A DNA stretch of 64,000 nt from Labilibacter marinus (lineage in GTDB: Bacteria; Bacteroidota; Bacteroidia; Bacteroidales; Marinilabiliaceae): positions 1 through 64,000 of the forward strand of contig NZ_LXYE02000006.1 in the NCBI RefSeq assembly GCF_001659685.2, read 5' to 3'. The position numbers and the translations under genes were made by a program. Below the pieces are notes generated by a model. It saw only the letters and a list, made by a program, of their open reading frames with translations, did not search any database and was not told the origin of the DNA. Shown piece by piece: positions 53,611-63,103 of the stretch (position 1 is its first letter; the number at the start of each line of letters is the position of its first letter).

Positions 53611-53773
53611 GAATTGTTTTTTGTTTGAGGCTTTTGAGGAACGATAAGAGTGAGTTAAAACATTTTCAGTCGTGAAAGATAGTACAGCCTTGATTATATT
53701 TGCTTCGGTTTTTGGCATCAAGGCAAGAAGATGAAGTCAGTGTTTTAGAGATGAAATCCCTGATCCAATATTC
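53611..53773 (+). repeat. Interspersed intergenic repeat, copy 2
   Basis: Diverged copy of the element at 49262-49433, on the opposite strand. The inverted repeat is GCCTTGAT (53687-53694) / ATCAAGGC (53717-53724) with a 22-nt loop. Against copy 1, one T-A pair of the stem has become C-G on both sides. The second hairpin reads AGAGAT-GAA-ATCCCT (53747-53761), with one mismatch. A minus-strand open frame of 72 codons overlaps it but looks like a by-product of the repeat. Confidence 0.7.
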
Positions 53774-53829
53774 ATAAGAAAACGTCAAACACATATTTAC
53801 GCAGCATTTGGCGTTTTCTTAAAGGCTAC

Positions 53830-54258
53830 TTATGCGGGTACAGCCTTGTTTATATTTTGGTCACAGAAACCTTCAATTATTCCGATATAATCAACGATTT
53901 TTTCTAGTTCAGAATCGTTAGGGGGTGTAAACGGAATAACTTCTAAAGAACAAAAGGTTTGAAACTTATTTAAAAACCGTGCTCCTTGTAAAATCTCTGC
54001 GTCGAGTTTGTAATGCTCTTCTCCTTCTCTTAGCATTCCCGATAATGAAGTGGCAGCGGGTATATAGTCGTAGCTTAGTAACATTCCCAAGGCTAATCGT
54101 TCGCCAGCTAAAACCGAAAGGTTATAGATAAACTCATTGTCGAAACTACCACGCTTTTTAATTAATTTTTGACATGTGTTGAAATACGATTTACCTTCAT
54201 CGTAATAAAACTTCCAATCTTTGTCTACGTCCTGCCAATACTTTGGTTTTTCATCCAT
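53830..54258 (-). CDS. Helical protein of unknown function
   Basis: A 142-aa soluble, almost wholly helical protein starting MDEKPKYWQDVDKDWKFYYD. The pattern of two long helices with aromatic and Glu/Arg residues (FIYNLSVLAGERLALGMLLS near residue 44) resembles HEPN-like bundles, but the RxxxxH motif of HEPN nucleases is not evident. There is no signal peptide. It is isolated between a repeat and the DUF493 gene, and I do not recognise the family. Confidence 0.6.
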   Translation of the reverse strand: MDEKPKYWQDVDKDWKFYYDEGKSYFNTCQKLIKKRGSFDNEFIYNLSVLAGERLALGMLLSYDYIPAATSLSGMLREGEEHYKLDAEILQGARFLNKFQTFCSLEVIPFTPPNDSELEKIVDYIGIIEGFCDQNINKAVPA

Positions 54259-54519
54259 AGTTAAAACATTTACATCATTCTAGTATTAGAATCCTTTGTA
54301 AAAAGCTTCTCGCTTTAAATGTGTTTGCGAGTAAAAATTATTCAAAGTATTCTTTTAATTAATAACGGGGTGTGATGTAAAAGTATTAATTAATTATTAA
54401 AAACCGCACTTTGTATTGTGAATTGTAACTAAATAAGGTGAATAAATGTCAAAATGTAATTCGCTGAATCTATTTTAGGATGTATATATTATTGGATAAA
54501 CTAAAAAATACCTAGTACT

Positions 54520-54792
54520 CTATAAGGACATAATGCCTTCAATATTGTTTACTGCAGCCGTAACATCAATAATACTTTGCGCGCTTTTCATGCTGACTTT
54601 ACAGGTGATAGAAACAAACTTTAAATTTTTGGTGTGTTTATACGAAACCTTGCCATGCTTAGGAAGTAAAGCAACTACCTCTTTTACTTTCCCCTCTTCG
54701 TTAGGAGCAATAAACTTAAACATATATAACAAAGGCCACTTTTTGTTTTCTTGTAGTTTTTCTAATAGCTGAGTATAATCTTGAGATGCCAT
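54520..54792 (-). CDS. DUF493 (YbeD-like) family protein
   Basis: A 90-aa ferredoxin-like alpha+beta protein. The pattern WPLLYMFKFIAPN, then VSYKHTKNLKFVSITCKVSM and a helix ending NIEGIMSL, matches DUF493/UPF0250. A regulatory ACT-like role is suspected for the family, but the function is not established. A -7 box lies 15-22 bp upstream, leaving only about 10 nt of leader. Confidence 0.85.
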   Translation of the reverse strand: MASQDYTQLLEKLQENKKWPLLYMFKFIAPNEEGKVKEVVALLPKHGKVSYKHTKNLKFVSITCKVSMKSAQSIIDVTAAVNNIEGIMSL

Positions 54793-54806
54793 AATTTAAT
54801 TTTTGG

Positions 54807-54814
54807 CAAAAGTA
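54807..54814 (-). promoter_or_regulatory. -7 box of the DUF493 gene
   Basis: TACTTTTG on the minus strand matches TAnnTTTG. A TTTG sits 16 nt upstream (54834-54831), slightly closer than usual. Confidence 0.5.
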
Positions 54815-55192
54815 TACTTTTAAAAGGATACAAACTATTTTTTTTATACGGTGTTGTGTATTGTAGGTTAACCGGATTATGTTTTCGAATATCGTAATGA
54901 TCATTGAAAGGGCAAAAAAACAAGGTTTTATTGAAACGAGGCATCGCATCGTTCTGGCGAGTTGAGGTAAAGCAACGAGGTGACTTGTTTTGAAGCGATT
55001 TAAATGTGTAATAGGTTTTCGAATGCATATTGTGGGTTTAAAAATGAATGAAGGCATTTTTTTTTAGGAAATACCCCGATTTTTTCAATTGTTTTTTAAT
55101 TTCGTGGAATATTTCAAAAATGAATAATCATTTACGTTATCTAGCGTTTATTATTTAAATTGTAATTTGATTTTAAAATAATCACAAAAACT
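54815..55192. other. Intergenic region between DUF493 and the small barrel gene
   Basis: About 380 bp. Overlapping minus-strand frames of 88 and 113 codons occur here without a plausible promoter or start context and with no recognisable protein features. A patch at 54860-55030 is richer in GC than the flanks and might be decayed sequence. No RNA gene is recognisable. Confidence 0.45.
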
Positions 55193-55657
55193 ATGAATAT
55201 GAAAAAAGTAAAAGTATTGGTTGTACTTGCATTTGTATGCGGTATGGTTAGCGCTCAAGGTTTTGGAGCTCCATTATCTAAGGGTGACAAGCAATTAAAT
55301 ATGGGATTAGGTTTTAATTCGCATGGTATACCTTTGTATGCAGGTGTTGACTTTGCTGTGCATGATGATGTAACTATAGGTCCTGAAGTCAATTTTGTAC
55401 TAGACGAATACTCGTATATTACATTTAATTTTAGAGGAGATTATCATTTTAACCGTTTATTAGAGATTACACCAGATTGGGATGTGTATGCAGGAGCTAA
55501 TGCTGGTTTAGGCGTTGGCGATTACGGTGGTAGCGCATTACAATTAGGTATTCAAATTGGAGGTAGATATTACTGGAGCAACAAATGGGGTGTTAACCTT
55601 GAGTTTGGTGGCGGTAATACTTTTGGAACCAAGTTAGGTGTTTCAATGAAGTTTTAA
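55193..55657 (+). CDS. Small outer-membrane beta-barrel protein
   Basis: A 154-aa exported protein. The signal peptide ends near residue 22 (GMVSAQ). The mature 130 residues form about eight amphipathic strands with Gly/aromatic alternation (LNMGLGFNS, DVYAGANAGLGVG, GIQIGGRYYWS) and end in the strand KLGVSMKF with terminal Phe, typical of outer-membrane insertion. Start codons at 55193 and 55199 are both possible. It looks like the OmpA/OmpX-sized barrel families, and no specific role can be assigned. Confidence 0.8.
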   Translation: MNMKKVKVLVVLAFVCGMVSAQGFGAPLSKGDKQLNMGLGFNSHGIPLYAGVDFAVHDDVTIGPEVNFVLDEYSYITFNFRGDYHFNRLLEITPDWDVYAGANAGLGVGDYGGSALQLGIQIGGRYYWSNKWGVNLEFGGGNTFGTKLGVSMKF

Positions 55658-55676
55658 GATTACGAAACAACATAAA

Positions 55677-55709
55677 AAAGCCCGCTGCAATTAATTTGTA
55701 GCGGGCTTT
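55677..55709 (+). terminator. Intrinsic terminator of the small barrel gene
   Basis: A 14-position stem with one G-U pair (AAAGCCCGCTGCAA / TTGTAGCGGGCTTT) and a 5-nt loop, 20 bp past the stop codon. Confidence 0.88.
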
Positions 55710-55830
55710 CTGTTATTACCTAAAGCCTGTATAAAAAGTAAACTACTTCGTAAGCCTTGTATTCGAACCTATTATTAAATCGAATCAGACAGAGTTTAAT
55801 TTACACTCCCGTCGGTTTTATAAATAGATA

Positions 55831-56985
55831 CTATCTAATCATCAGTTTTTGTGTTTTACTTATATTTTCGTTTTTAATGACGATAAAGTAAAGTCCTTTG
55901 CTCAGTGAGCTAACATCAACATACTCACCTGATGAATAATTATATTTCTGCATCACTACTTTACCAGTGGCATCATAAATATTAAAGTTTATCATATCAA
56001 TGTATGATGAGTTAAACGTCACCTGAGTTGTTGTTGAAGCAGGGTTTGGAGCAACTGTAAATTGAGTTTGTGCAAAACCATTGTCTACCGATGTGTTTAC
56101 AGGAGGAAGGATTACCGCATCAATCACATGAACCACCCCATTATCAGTAACGATGTCTTTCATTACAACTTCAGCACCGTTGATGGTTACTTTTCCTTTA
56201 AAAATACCCACTTCAACTTCCTGACCTTGCAGTGTTTCCACCATCTGACCATCACTTAGGTCTGTGCTTAAGGCTTTTGAACCTACCACATGGTAAAGAA
56301 GAATTTGCGCTAAATCACCTGTTGGGTCTTCCAATAGAGCTTCTACTGTTCCTGCTGGCAATGCGCTAAAAGCATCATCGGTAGGAGCAAACACAGTAAA
56401 CATACCTTCGCCCATTAAAGCACCATCTAGTTCGGCTGCATTGATAGCTGTCTCTAAAGTGTTATGCGCTTCACTATCTTTAATGATATCGTAAACTGTA
56501 GTTGTTGGAAGGATGACTTGGTCGATAAAGTGAATTATTGAACGTCCTAAATAAACATTAGCTCTAACCACTTTTGAATCGTTCACATAAATGTTATGAT
56601 CTTCATGTGAAATGGTGAGTGGATTTTCGTTGATCGCATTTAAACTCGTGCCATCAGTTAAATTATTCGAGTTATATACACCTGAAACCATATGTCCTTT
56701 GAGTAGGTCGATGAGTTCGGTATAGGGATGTTGAAAGTACAAGTCTTTTTGATCTTGACTTAGGTTTTCGAATGCATCTTTAGTAGGCAAGAATACGGTA
56801 AGTGGGCCTTCTTGTAATATTTCCTGAAAAAGAGTATTCAAGAATTGGTAGTGTGGATCGGTATAAAAACCAAAAGAACTGGCTGATTTTGTATTTTGGT
56901 TTTCTTGTGCAAATATAGGGCTTGTAAATACGGCTAATATGGTTATGATAATAAATCTGTTAAAAAAAGAGTATGCGTTTTTCAT
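55831..56985 (-). CDS. Two-domain fasciclin protein with T9SS sorting domain
   Basis: A 384-aa secreted adhesion-type protein. The signal peptide is about 1-26 (ending IFAQ). FAS1 domain 1 spans about 43-160 (GPLTVFLPTKDAFENL, then SIIHFIDQVILP). FAS1 domain 2 spans about 165-300 (GMFTVFAPTDDAFSALP, YHVVGS, then NGVVHVIDAVILPP). Both have the paired H1/H2 motifs. The last 75 residues are a type A T9SS C-terminal domain (APNPASTTTQVTF, IYDATGKVV, LSKGLYFIVI, QKLMIR), so it should be exported across the outer membrane by the PorSS machinery and then processed. Confidence 0.92.
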   Translation of the reverse strand: MKNAYSFFNRFIIITILAVFTSPIFAQENQNTKSASSFGFYTDPHYQFLNTLFQEILQEGPLTVFLPTKDAFENLSQDQKDLYFQHPYTELIDLLKGHMVSGVYNSNNLTDGTSLNAINENPLTISHEDHNIYVNDSKVVRANVYLGRSIIHFIDQVILPTTTVYDIIKDSEAHNTLETAINAAELDGALMGEGMFTVFAPTDDAFSALPAGTVEALLEDPTGDLAQILLYHVVGSKALSTDLSDGQMVETLQGQEVEVGIFKGKVTINGAEVVMKDIVTDNGVVHVIDAVILPPVNTSVDNGFAQTQFTVAPNPASTTTQVTFNSSYIDMINFNIYDATGKVVMQKYNYSSGEYVDVSSLSKGLYFIVIKNENISKTQKLMIR

Positions 56986-57291
56986 GACATAAGATTAAAA
57001 GTATTTGGAAATTTCAGTTGTTATAAATAATTATTGAGAGAGAAGGGATCTTAATCTAATTAAATTCAGCTGCGACAACTTTGCATTTAATAGTAACCTG
57101 GATGAGAATGATATAAAATCATGACGAATATTTTAATGTTTAATTATTAGTTCTAAAAGTTAAACGCTAAATGTTTAATAAATGTTCACAAAGAGTGAAC
57201 AAATAATATGAAATAATATTAAAATGATTTAAAATTTCATGAAAAATAAAGGAAATGAGTCTTGTATTTATTTTTGTATAGCGCAAAAAAA
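56986..57291. other. Intergenic region upstream of the fasciclin gene
   Basis: About 305 bp of AT-rich sequence. A near-consensus -7 box TACTTTTA lies on the minus strand about 20-30 bp upstream of the fasciclin ATG. Nothing else is visible before the chemoreceptor terminator. Confidence 0.45.
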
Positions 57292-57320
57292 AGCTCGTTT
57301 CATATAAAATGAAACGAGCT
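57292..57320 (-). terminator. Intrinsic terminator of the chemoreceptor gene
   Basis: A 12-bp perfect stem (AGCTCGTTTCAT / ATGAAACGAGCT) with a 5-nt loop. An A-run at 57285-57292 gives the U-tract on the minus strand. Confidence 0.9.
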
Positions 57321-57342
57321 CTAAAGAGAATATAAGACTATC

Positions 57343-59436
57343 TTAAAACTGTTCGTAGTTTTCTAATTCTTCTACTTCAAGGTCAATAGTAGGTGTTTGT
57401 GATTTACTAGTTTTAGTAGTCATAACTTCTTGATTCATTACCTTTTCATCTAAATTAATGAGGTCCTCAGCTGACACTTCTTTTTTAGCTGTACTCATCT
57501 TTTCATCAACTTTAAAGTAGGACATGAGTTTCATGAGGTGCGTAGATTGGCTTGATAGCTCTTTGGCACCTGCGGCTAGTTGCTCGCTTCCCGCTGCATT
57601 TTGGGTGGTGGACACATTAATCTGTTGTAAGGCTGAATTCACTTGTTGCACACCAGAGCTTAACTCGATACCCGCAGATGTGATGTTATGTACTAACTCA
57701 CTGGTTTTTTCAATAGAAGGAATGAGGTTTCGAATGTTTTCTCCAGCACTGTTAGTCATTTCTACACTATCGCTTACTAGGTTTACAATATCATCGGCCA
57801 GCAATTTACTGCTTTCGGCTAGCTTACGTACCTGGTCGGCCACTACGCTAAATCCTCTGCCATGTTCACCTGCCTTAGATGCTTCGATAGCCGCATTTAA
57901 GGCAAGGATATTGGTTTGGAAAGAAATGTCGTTGATAGCCGCAATTTTCTTCACAATCATTTTATTAAATTCTTGTGCCTTTTGCGCTTTTATATCCACT
58001 GTTTTGATCTCTTCAACCACTTCTTGCGATATTTTTTCGGTTGCGGTAGAATTAGCTGTATTTGTGTCTATGTTAGAGGATATTTCTTCCATAGTAGAAG
58101 AAACTTCTTCCACCGAAGAGGCCTGTTCAGCTGCGCCTTGCGATAGATCTTGGGAAGTACTATTAAACTGTGTACCTGAGCTATTAAGCTGATGTGCTCC
58201 AGAAACTATTTCATTTACAACATCCCTCAGTTTATTAATCATACGATTGAGCGCATTAGATAATTGCCCCAATTCATCTGTTCGTTTAGTTGATACCTGA
58301 ACGGTTAAATCACCAGCTGCAATCAACTCGGCCTTTTTAGCCATGGTTTTCATTTGATCAATAATAGGATTGAGGAATTGGCTGAGGACAACAAAAATTA
58401 AAATACCACCTAGAATAATTACACCAATAATGGTAGTTAATAAGGCATACAAATTACCAAACATATCATCTTTATAAACAGAAACAGATATGTAGCTCTT
58501 GTATGGTTCAAAGTAAGTGAAGTACTGGATTTTTTCTTTCCCTTCGTTATTTTCCGGCCAAACATATTCGCCTACATTAACCTCGGAACCTTCGTGTTGA
58601 AGCTGTTTATAAAAGGTTTTATCACTCACGTTTTGTCCTTCAATACTTGGGTGTAATAAAATAATACCATCTTCTTCTACCAAAAAGGGGTATCCGTTTT
58701 CAAAGTATTTCTTTTGCGCAAAAACATCCTTCATTAGAGGGTAGTTCATTTGTTTTACACCTACATACAAAATTCCACTGATCGCATTATTTACAATAAG
58801 TGGTTTGTAGGCCGTTAGGTACCAGCTGTCCACAACAAAAGCCCGTCCGTAATAAGTTTCGCCTTGCTCAATGGTTTTAATCACTTCCGAACTATTAGGA
58901 ATAAAAGTTCCCACAGCACGAGTACCATCTTTTTTTATCACGTTGGTTGATATACGCAAATACCCGTCATTAATTTTCTGAAAGATAGTAGCTGTTTCAA
59001 CCGATCGTGATTTTATATTATCTACAATATCGGTGCTGTTGTAAAGCTGCTTTTTGTTTAAAGTCCATACAGGGATGGTGTATTCTTTAGTTTCCTGACT
59101 AATTTGATTCGTAGCTATTATATTCATTGTGGATCCAGTTTCTTGAATCTTACCACATTGGTTGAAGAATGCATCAGCTAATTTAATGGCTAAATTCACG
59201 TTTTTCTGGCGTGCTTCAACATGGTTGTTCATAATGGTAGTTAAATCATTTAAATGGCTCACCATATTGTTATGGGTATCCTGCTCAATACGCTTATGTA
59301 CCGATTTATAAACCAGAATTGAGAGAGAGGTAAATACCACGAGAAGAACAAAGGTAAGTGTAAGGTTGGTTTTCAATTTAATGGAAGAAGAAATTTTAAA
59401 TCGATTTTTTTTGTTTAAAATGCTTGACTGTTTCAT
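57343..59436 (-). CDS. Methyl-accepting chemotaxis protein with Cache sensor
   Basis: A 697-aa transmembrane chemoreceptor. Helix 1 is at about 24-46, followed by a large extracytoplasmic Cache-type sensor domain (about 50-325, with [19 protein letters not shown] and GILYVGVKQ). Helix 2 is at about 330-355, then HAMP (about 355-410) and the coiled-coil signalling domain. The signalling tip [20 protein letters not shown] lies near 515-535, followed by [13 protein letters not shown]. No CheB/CheR-type pentapeptide is evident at the acidic C-terminus (ELENYEQF). No che or flagellar genes lie in the window, so it may feed another output. Confidence 0.93.
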   Translation of the reverse strand: MKQSSILNKKNRFKISSSIKLKTNLTLTFVLLVVFTSLSILVYKSVHKRIEQDTHNNMVSHLNDLTTIMNNHVEARQKNVNLAIKLADAFFNQCGKIQETGSTMNIIATNQISQETKEYTIPVWTLNKKQLYNSTDIVDNIKSRSVETATIFQKINDGYLRISTNVIKKDGTRAVGTFIPNSSEVIKTIEQGETYYGRAFVVDSWYLTAYKPLIVNNAISGILYVGVKQMNYPLMKDVFAQKKYFENGYPFLVEEDGIILLHPSIEGQNVSDKTFYKQLQHEGSEVNVGEYVWPENNEGKEKIQYFTYFEPYKSYISVSVYKDDMFGNLYALLTTIIGVIILGGILIFVVLSQFLNPIIDQMKTMAKKAELIAAGDLTVQVSTKRTDELGQLSNALNRMINKLRDVVNEIVSGAHQLNSSGTQFNSTSQDLSQGAAEQASSVEEVSSTMEEISSNIDTNTANSTATEKISQEVVEEIKTVDIKAQKAQEFNKMIVKKIAAINDISFQTNILALNAAIEASKAGEHGRGFSVVADQVRKLAESSKLLADDIVNLVSDSVEMTNSAGENIRNLIPSIEKTSELVHNITSAGIELSSGVQQVNSALQQINVSTTQNAAGSEQLAAGAKELSSQSTHLMKLMSYFKVDEKMSTAKKEVSAEDLINLDEKVMNQEVMTTKTSKSQTPTIDLEVEELENYEQF

Positions 59437-59801
59437 TACTTGGGATTTAGTTAGAAGATATCACAGCACAAAAAGAATGTGTTGATTGGATTAAAAAATA
59501 TGTCAGTTACTGGAAATTGGAAGTGGGGAATTGTCCAATAAAAATATGTGCGGTATTAGAATCTGAAGAAGATTTTAACTGTAAAGAAAAATGCAGTTTA
59601 GTTATTTGATGATACATTTTTATAGAAGTTAGATTTGTAATGCCTTCTATAAATATAGCATTATATTTTGATTATCAATGATATACTTGGTTTATTTACG
59701 GTGTGTTTTTAGTTAAATAGCACACCTTATTTGTCAGGATAAAAAATAAAGGAGCCTAAATAGTTGATAAACGCATTCGTTTTGTTGATGAAAAATAAGC
59801 G
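59437..59801. other. Intergenic region between the chemoreceptor and ychJ
   Basis: 365 bp without a supported gene. A weak inverted repeat (AACGC at about 59772 and GCGTT at about 59800) lies near the ychJ stop codon and might be part of its terminator. No promoter consensus is evident for the chemoreceptor. Confidence 0.45.
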
Positions 59802-60203
59802 TTAAGGTAGTTGCTTACCACTTTTATATACCCATTTTTTGTTCTCTAAGCAGAAAAAAGATTTCTCGTGTATATGATTTAATTGCCCATTTTCGATAAA
59901 TAAGGCTTTAAACTCTACTGTTCCAGTATCATCACCTAGCTGTCCTTTTTCTGTATTGATGATGGTAAGCCCCATCCACTTTACCGACTTTGCCCATTGT
60001 TTAATATCTTTTTTATCCTTGATGTTTCTGGTTTTACTATGATGGCTTTTCATTAAATATTCTGCGTGGGCTAGTGTAAAAGCTGTATACCTCGAACGCA
60101 TTAAAGCTTCTGCCGTTTCAGCCTCAAGCTTTCCTTCAAGAATAGCTACGCAGCAATTATTTTTATCTTTTTTTGAACCGCAAGGGCAAAGTGAGTTTAG
60201 CAT
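59802..60203 (-). CDS. YchJ family SEC-C motif protein
   Basis: A 133-aa protein with an N-terminal SEC-C-like zinc motif CPCGSKKDKNNCC (6-18) and a downstream NTF2-like domain: LMRSRYTAFTLAHAEYLMKS near 33, then KWMGLTI and FFCLENKKWVYKSG. This is the YchJ/UPF0225 pattern. The function is not established beyond metal binding. It lies 8 bp after the DUF2293 gene and is probably co-transcribed with it. Confidence 0.9.
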   Translation of the reverse strand: MLNSLCPCGSKKDKNNCCVAILEGKLEAETAEALMRSRYTAFTLAHAEYLMKSHHSKTRNIKDKKDIKQWAKSVKWMGLTIINTEKGQLGDDTGTVEFKALFIENGQLNHIHEKSFFCLENKKWVYKSGKQLP

Positions 60204-60211
60204 GGTTACTT

Positions 60212-60901
60212 CTATTTTTGTTGTAAGATATTCTTTTCTAAGGCCTTTTTTAAAGGACAGGTTACCGGGATTGGGTTGCCTTTTCTATAATGATTTAAAA
60301 GCTTAGTAGATTGTTCGGCCAGCATTCTTCTTACCGCCCTTCGTTCGCCTTTTATATGGGCTATTTTCATATGGTCGTAGCCTGTTGTTTGATGGCGCAT
60401 CCAGGCGATAACGGCTTTGGCAGCTCTCTGCTCAATGGGTATCATGGCGGTTCTTGCAACCGTTCCACTGCCAACAGGTATGGCATGTTTGGTAACTAAT
60501 ATAGATAAAGCTTTAGCAATGGATTGATAAGTGGCATGAAAATGAAGATACTTTTCTACCTCCTGGCAAAATTCAACCTCATACGATTGCTGCTTTTCTT
60601 CTCTTCGCTTTTTGTTGTATACCTTTTGTTTCTGATAGGTTTCTGTCGAGCGGGTAGCTTCCATTTCCTGCTGGGCTCTTTGAATGCTTACGGTAGGTGC
60701 CCAAATACCTTTTGACATGGTCCTTCTGCCTTTTTTAAAAACAACACGCCAGCATTCGCTTCGGGCAGTTACCTTGCGAGTAACACCCGCATCGCCTGCT
60801 GCTAAAAAACTCCAATGAGATGGAGGCGTAATAGGATATCCTTCTTCGTCCTTTAATTTTCCAGCTTTATCACTGGTAACAATTTTTACGTTAGTGGGCA
60901 T
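60212..60901 (-). CDS. DUF2293 family protein
   Basis: A 229-aa basic, soluble protein. The C-terminal half has the DUF2293 signature VIAWMRHQTTGYDHMKI followed by GERRAVRRMLAEQS (about 165-205). The N-terminal part has WSFLAAGDAGVTRKV (about 30-44) and a Lys/Arg-rich helix (KVYNKKRREEKQQSYE). A nucleic-acid role is possible from the charge but not shown. A -7 box lies about 25 bp upstream, and ychJ follows after 8 bp. Confidence 0.82.
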   Translation of the reverse strand: MPTNVKIVTSDKAGKLKDEEGYPITPPSHWSFLAAGDAGVTRKVTARSECWRVVFKKGRRTMSKGIWAPTVSIQRAQQEMEATRSTETYQKQKVYNKKRREEKQQSYEVEFCQEVEKYLHFHATYQSIAKALSILVTKHAIPVGSGTVARTAMIPIEQRAAKAVIAWMRHQTTGYDHMKIAHIKGERRAVRRMLAEQSTKLLNHYRKGNPIPVTCPLKKALEKNILQQK

Positions 60902-60923
60902 GTATGCTAAAATATATTTGCCG

Positions 60924-60931
60924 CAAAAATA
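60924..60931 (-). promoter_or_regulatory. -7 box of the DUF2293-ychJ unit
   Basis: TATTTTTG on the minus strand matches TAnnTTTG, with an implied leader of about 18 nt. Confidence 0.5.
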
Positions 60932-60967
60932 TTTAAATTGTGCTAATTCATCTAACTAAACGGATTT

Positions 60968-62203
60968 TTATTCCTCCAATAAATCACCAATTACCTGAAC
61001 ATACATAGGCATTACACCTGTGCCATGGTTGTGACCAGTTAATGGAGTAAAACTTACTTGGTTTTCGGTTACACCAATCGCTCTAAAGTCTTGCATTAAT
61101 TTTTCGGATATGATAAAAGGAACCTGTTCGTCTTCATTGCCATGAAATAACGAAATGGGGCGTTTATTATCCCAAGCTAACTGGCTGTTATTCGTCAGCA
61201 CTTGTCTTAATTCTGTCCATCCAGTATGGGCGTCGTTATAAAAGTCGTTGATAAAACCATCGCTTAGCAATTCACTCATATCATGCGATAGCTCCGCATT
61301 TACTTGTCCCGAAGAGTGTTTTCCATCTATGAGCTCAGGTATTTTTGAGGCATAGGGTTCATTCACATAAAAGGATAAATCTTCATTCAGGTCGCCAGTT
61401 GATTTATAACCCATCAACATATTAGGAATATAAAAGGGCTGGGCATAATCACTTTGTTCAACTAGGTAATCTCTCATATTAACCAAGTTATAGGCTCCAG
61501 CACCACAAGCCGAACCTACTAAGTTGATGCCGTCAATGGGCTTGTCCTCAAGGTATTTATGAGTGACTAGGCTAGCCCATCCACCTAAAGAATATCCAGA
61601 CAAAAACAAATCGCCATTTAATTTAAAATTGTAATTATTGGATAGGCTCATATCCTGAGCAGCTATAATTAAATTTACGATGGAGTGCTGAAAAAGTGTT
61701 TTATGATGATAAGGATGCTGTAATTGTTCTGAAGTGCCAAAGCCAACGTAGTCGCTGATGGTAACCACGAAGCCTAATCCTGCAAGCGATTGTAGTATCA
61801 AGAATTCAGGATGAGATAATTGCTTAGTTGGAGCACTTGAATGCAAGGACATGGTGCCATTCTGAAAGCTAACAATTTTATTTTCGGTATTGGGATTATC
61901 AGGAATACAGACTAATCCGGAAAGCGTAATTTCTTGTTCGTTTATGTATTCTGATTTATACTCTACCTCATACACTTTTATACCGCTAGTATTACGACCA
62001 GTTAGTTGTAGCTCACCTCCCAATTGAGTTTCTGCGGCTAATAACAGAAACTCTACTTGTTGCGATGTATAGGATGAAACGAGTTTTGCACTGATTAAAG
62101 TTTTTGCCTCGTATTCTTCCTTAACGGGATTTTCATTGTCCTTACTACAACTCCAAACAATTAGCGATAGGGCTATAAGTAACCACCCATTTGTATTTTT
62201 CAT
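60968..62203 (-). CDS. Lipid-anchored alpha/beta hydrolase (lipase/esterase-like)
   Basis: A 411-aa lipoprotein (lipobox VWSC, Cys19). The following KDNEN resembles the acidic export signals of surface lipoproteins in Bacteroidota, so surface exposure is possible. The alpha/beta hydrolase fold has the nucleophile Ser205 in GYSLGG (203-208), an acid in HGNEDEQVP (about 356) and a His in GHNHGTG (about 388). VVTISDYVGFGTS near 146 is typical of secretory lipases. It is probably an esterase or lipase of unknown substrate. Confidence 0.87.
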   Translation of the reverse strand: MKNTNGWLLIALSLIVWSCSKDNENPVKEEYEAKTLISAKLVSSYTSQQVEFLLLAAETQLGGELQLTGRNTSGIKVYEVEYKSEYINEQEITLSGLVCIPDNPNTENKIVSFQNGTMSLHSSAPTKQLSHPEFLILQSLAGLGFVVTISDYVGFGTSEQLQHPYHHKTLFQHSIVNLIIAAQDMSLSNNYNFKLNGDLFLSGYSLGGWASLVTHKYLEDKPIDGINLVGSACGAGAYNLVNMRDYLVEQSDYAQPFYIPNMLMGYKSTGDLNEDLSFYVNEPYASKIPELIDGKHSSGQVNAELSHDMSELLSDGFINDFYNDAHTGWTELRQVLTNNSQLAWDNKRPISLFHGNEDEQVPFIISEKLMQDFRAIGVTENQVSFTPLTGHNHGTGVMPMYVQVIGDLLEE

Positions 62204-62382
62204 GCGTTTTAAATTTTAATTGTCGCATGGAACTCCCACGAAAATTCAATCATCCTACTATGAATAGATTAGATAATTGAATTTTTATGCTCGTTTCATA
62301 TCCTTATAGTTAATTTACTCTGGTCAAGCCAGTTTTATAAGGATATAACAAGGATATTGCTAAAAAGGTTTGGCCTAAAGTT

Positions 62383-63087
62383 TTATCCTTGAATTAAAAA
62401 GATAGTCGGTTTTTTATGAAGTTCAGGTAAATTACCAGTCCATTGAGCTACCGTTTTTGTTTTAATAAATTCGGTTTCTAATGTTATGTCACAGGCCACG
62501 CAAACTTTAGTCTTAGCATTACAATTGGCTAATATGTCTTTAAATAAATGATTGTTTCGATACGGTGTTTCAATGAATATTTGTGTTTGTTTTTCTCTAA
62601 CCGATAAACTCTCAAGGCGCTTAATAGCTTGGGCTCTATCTCCCGATTTAATGGGAATATAACCGTGGAAGGCAAAGCTTTGTCCATTCATTCCTGAAGC
62701 CATTATGGATAGTAGGATAGAAGAAGGACCCACTAAAGGAACTACTTTAATGTTTTGCTGATGAGCTGCAGCAACAATATCAGCCCCCGGGTCAGCCACT
62801 CCAGGACAACCTGCTTCTGATATTACACCTACGTTATGTCCTTTTTTGCATGCGTTTAAATAATTGCTTTTTTGTTGAGGTGTGGTGTGTTTATTTAATT
62901 CAAAAAAAGTAAGCTCATCAATATTAATAGATTTATCAACCTTTTTAAGATACCTACGTGTGGTTCTAATATCTTCTACAATAAAGTGTTTAATCTGTTT
63001 TAGCAAAATAGCAATGTCAGCAGGTATTACGCTCGAAATGCTAGAGTCGCCTAGGGTAGTTGGAATTAAATATAAGGTGCCGTTCAT
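62383..63087 (-). CDS. RsmI-like tetrapyrrole methylase-family methyltransferase
   Basis: A 234-aa SAM-dependent methyltransferase. The motifs GTLYLIPTTLGD (3-14), VEDIRTTRRYLKK, VGVISEAGCPGVADPGADIV (about 87-106) and LVGPSSILLSIMASG (about 118-132) are those of the RsmI family, which makes 2'-O-methylcytidine 1402 in 16S rRNA. Bacteroidota often carry both a true RsmI and this shorter paralogue, so the target is uncertain. A -7 box lies 17-24 bp upstream. Confidence 0.88.
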   Translation of the reverse strand: MNGTLYLIPTTLGDSSISSVIPADIAILLKQIKHFIVEDIRTTRRYLKKVDKSINIDELTFFELNKHTTPQQKSNYLNACKKGHNVGVISEAGCPGVADPGADIVAAAHQQNIKVVPLVGPSSILLSIMASGMNGQSFAFHGYIPIKSGDRAQAIKRLESLSVREKQTQIFIETPYRNNHLFKDILANCNAKTKVCVACDITLETEFIKTKTVAQWTGNLPELHKKPTIFLIQG

Positions 63088-63103
63088 AAGTTCAAATTTT
63101 GCA

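Noticed and set aside
53503-53721. 72-codon minus-strand frame
   Set aside because: It lies mostly inside repeat copy 2 and has no homologous frame in copy 1, so it is a by-product of the repeat.
53830-54258. HEPN ribonuclease
   Set aside because: Helical bundle character is plausible but the RxxxxH catalytic motif is not seen and no MNT-type partner is adjacent.
54716-55057. Overlapping minus-strand frames of 113 and 88 codons upstream of DUF493
   Set aside because: Two overlapping frames, poor starts, no promoter, and they cover the DUF493 promoter box and start.
57524-58192. 222-codon plus-strand frame
   Set aside because: Antisense to the signalling domain of the chemoreceptor; a typical shadow of a low-complexity helical gene.
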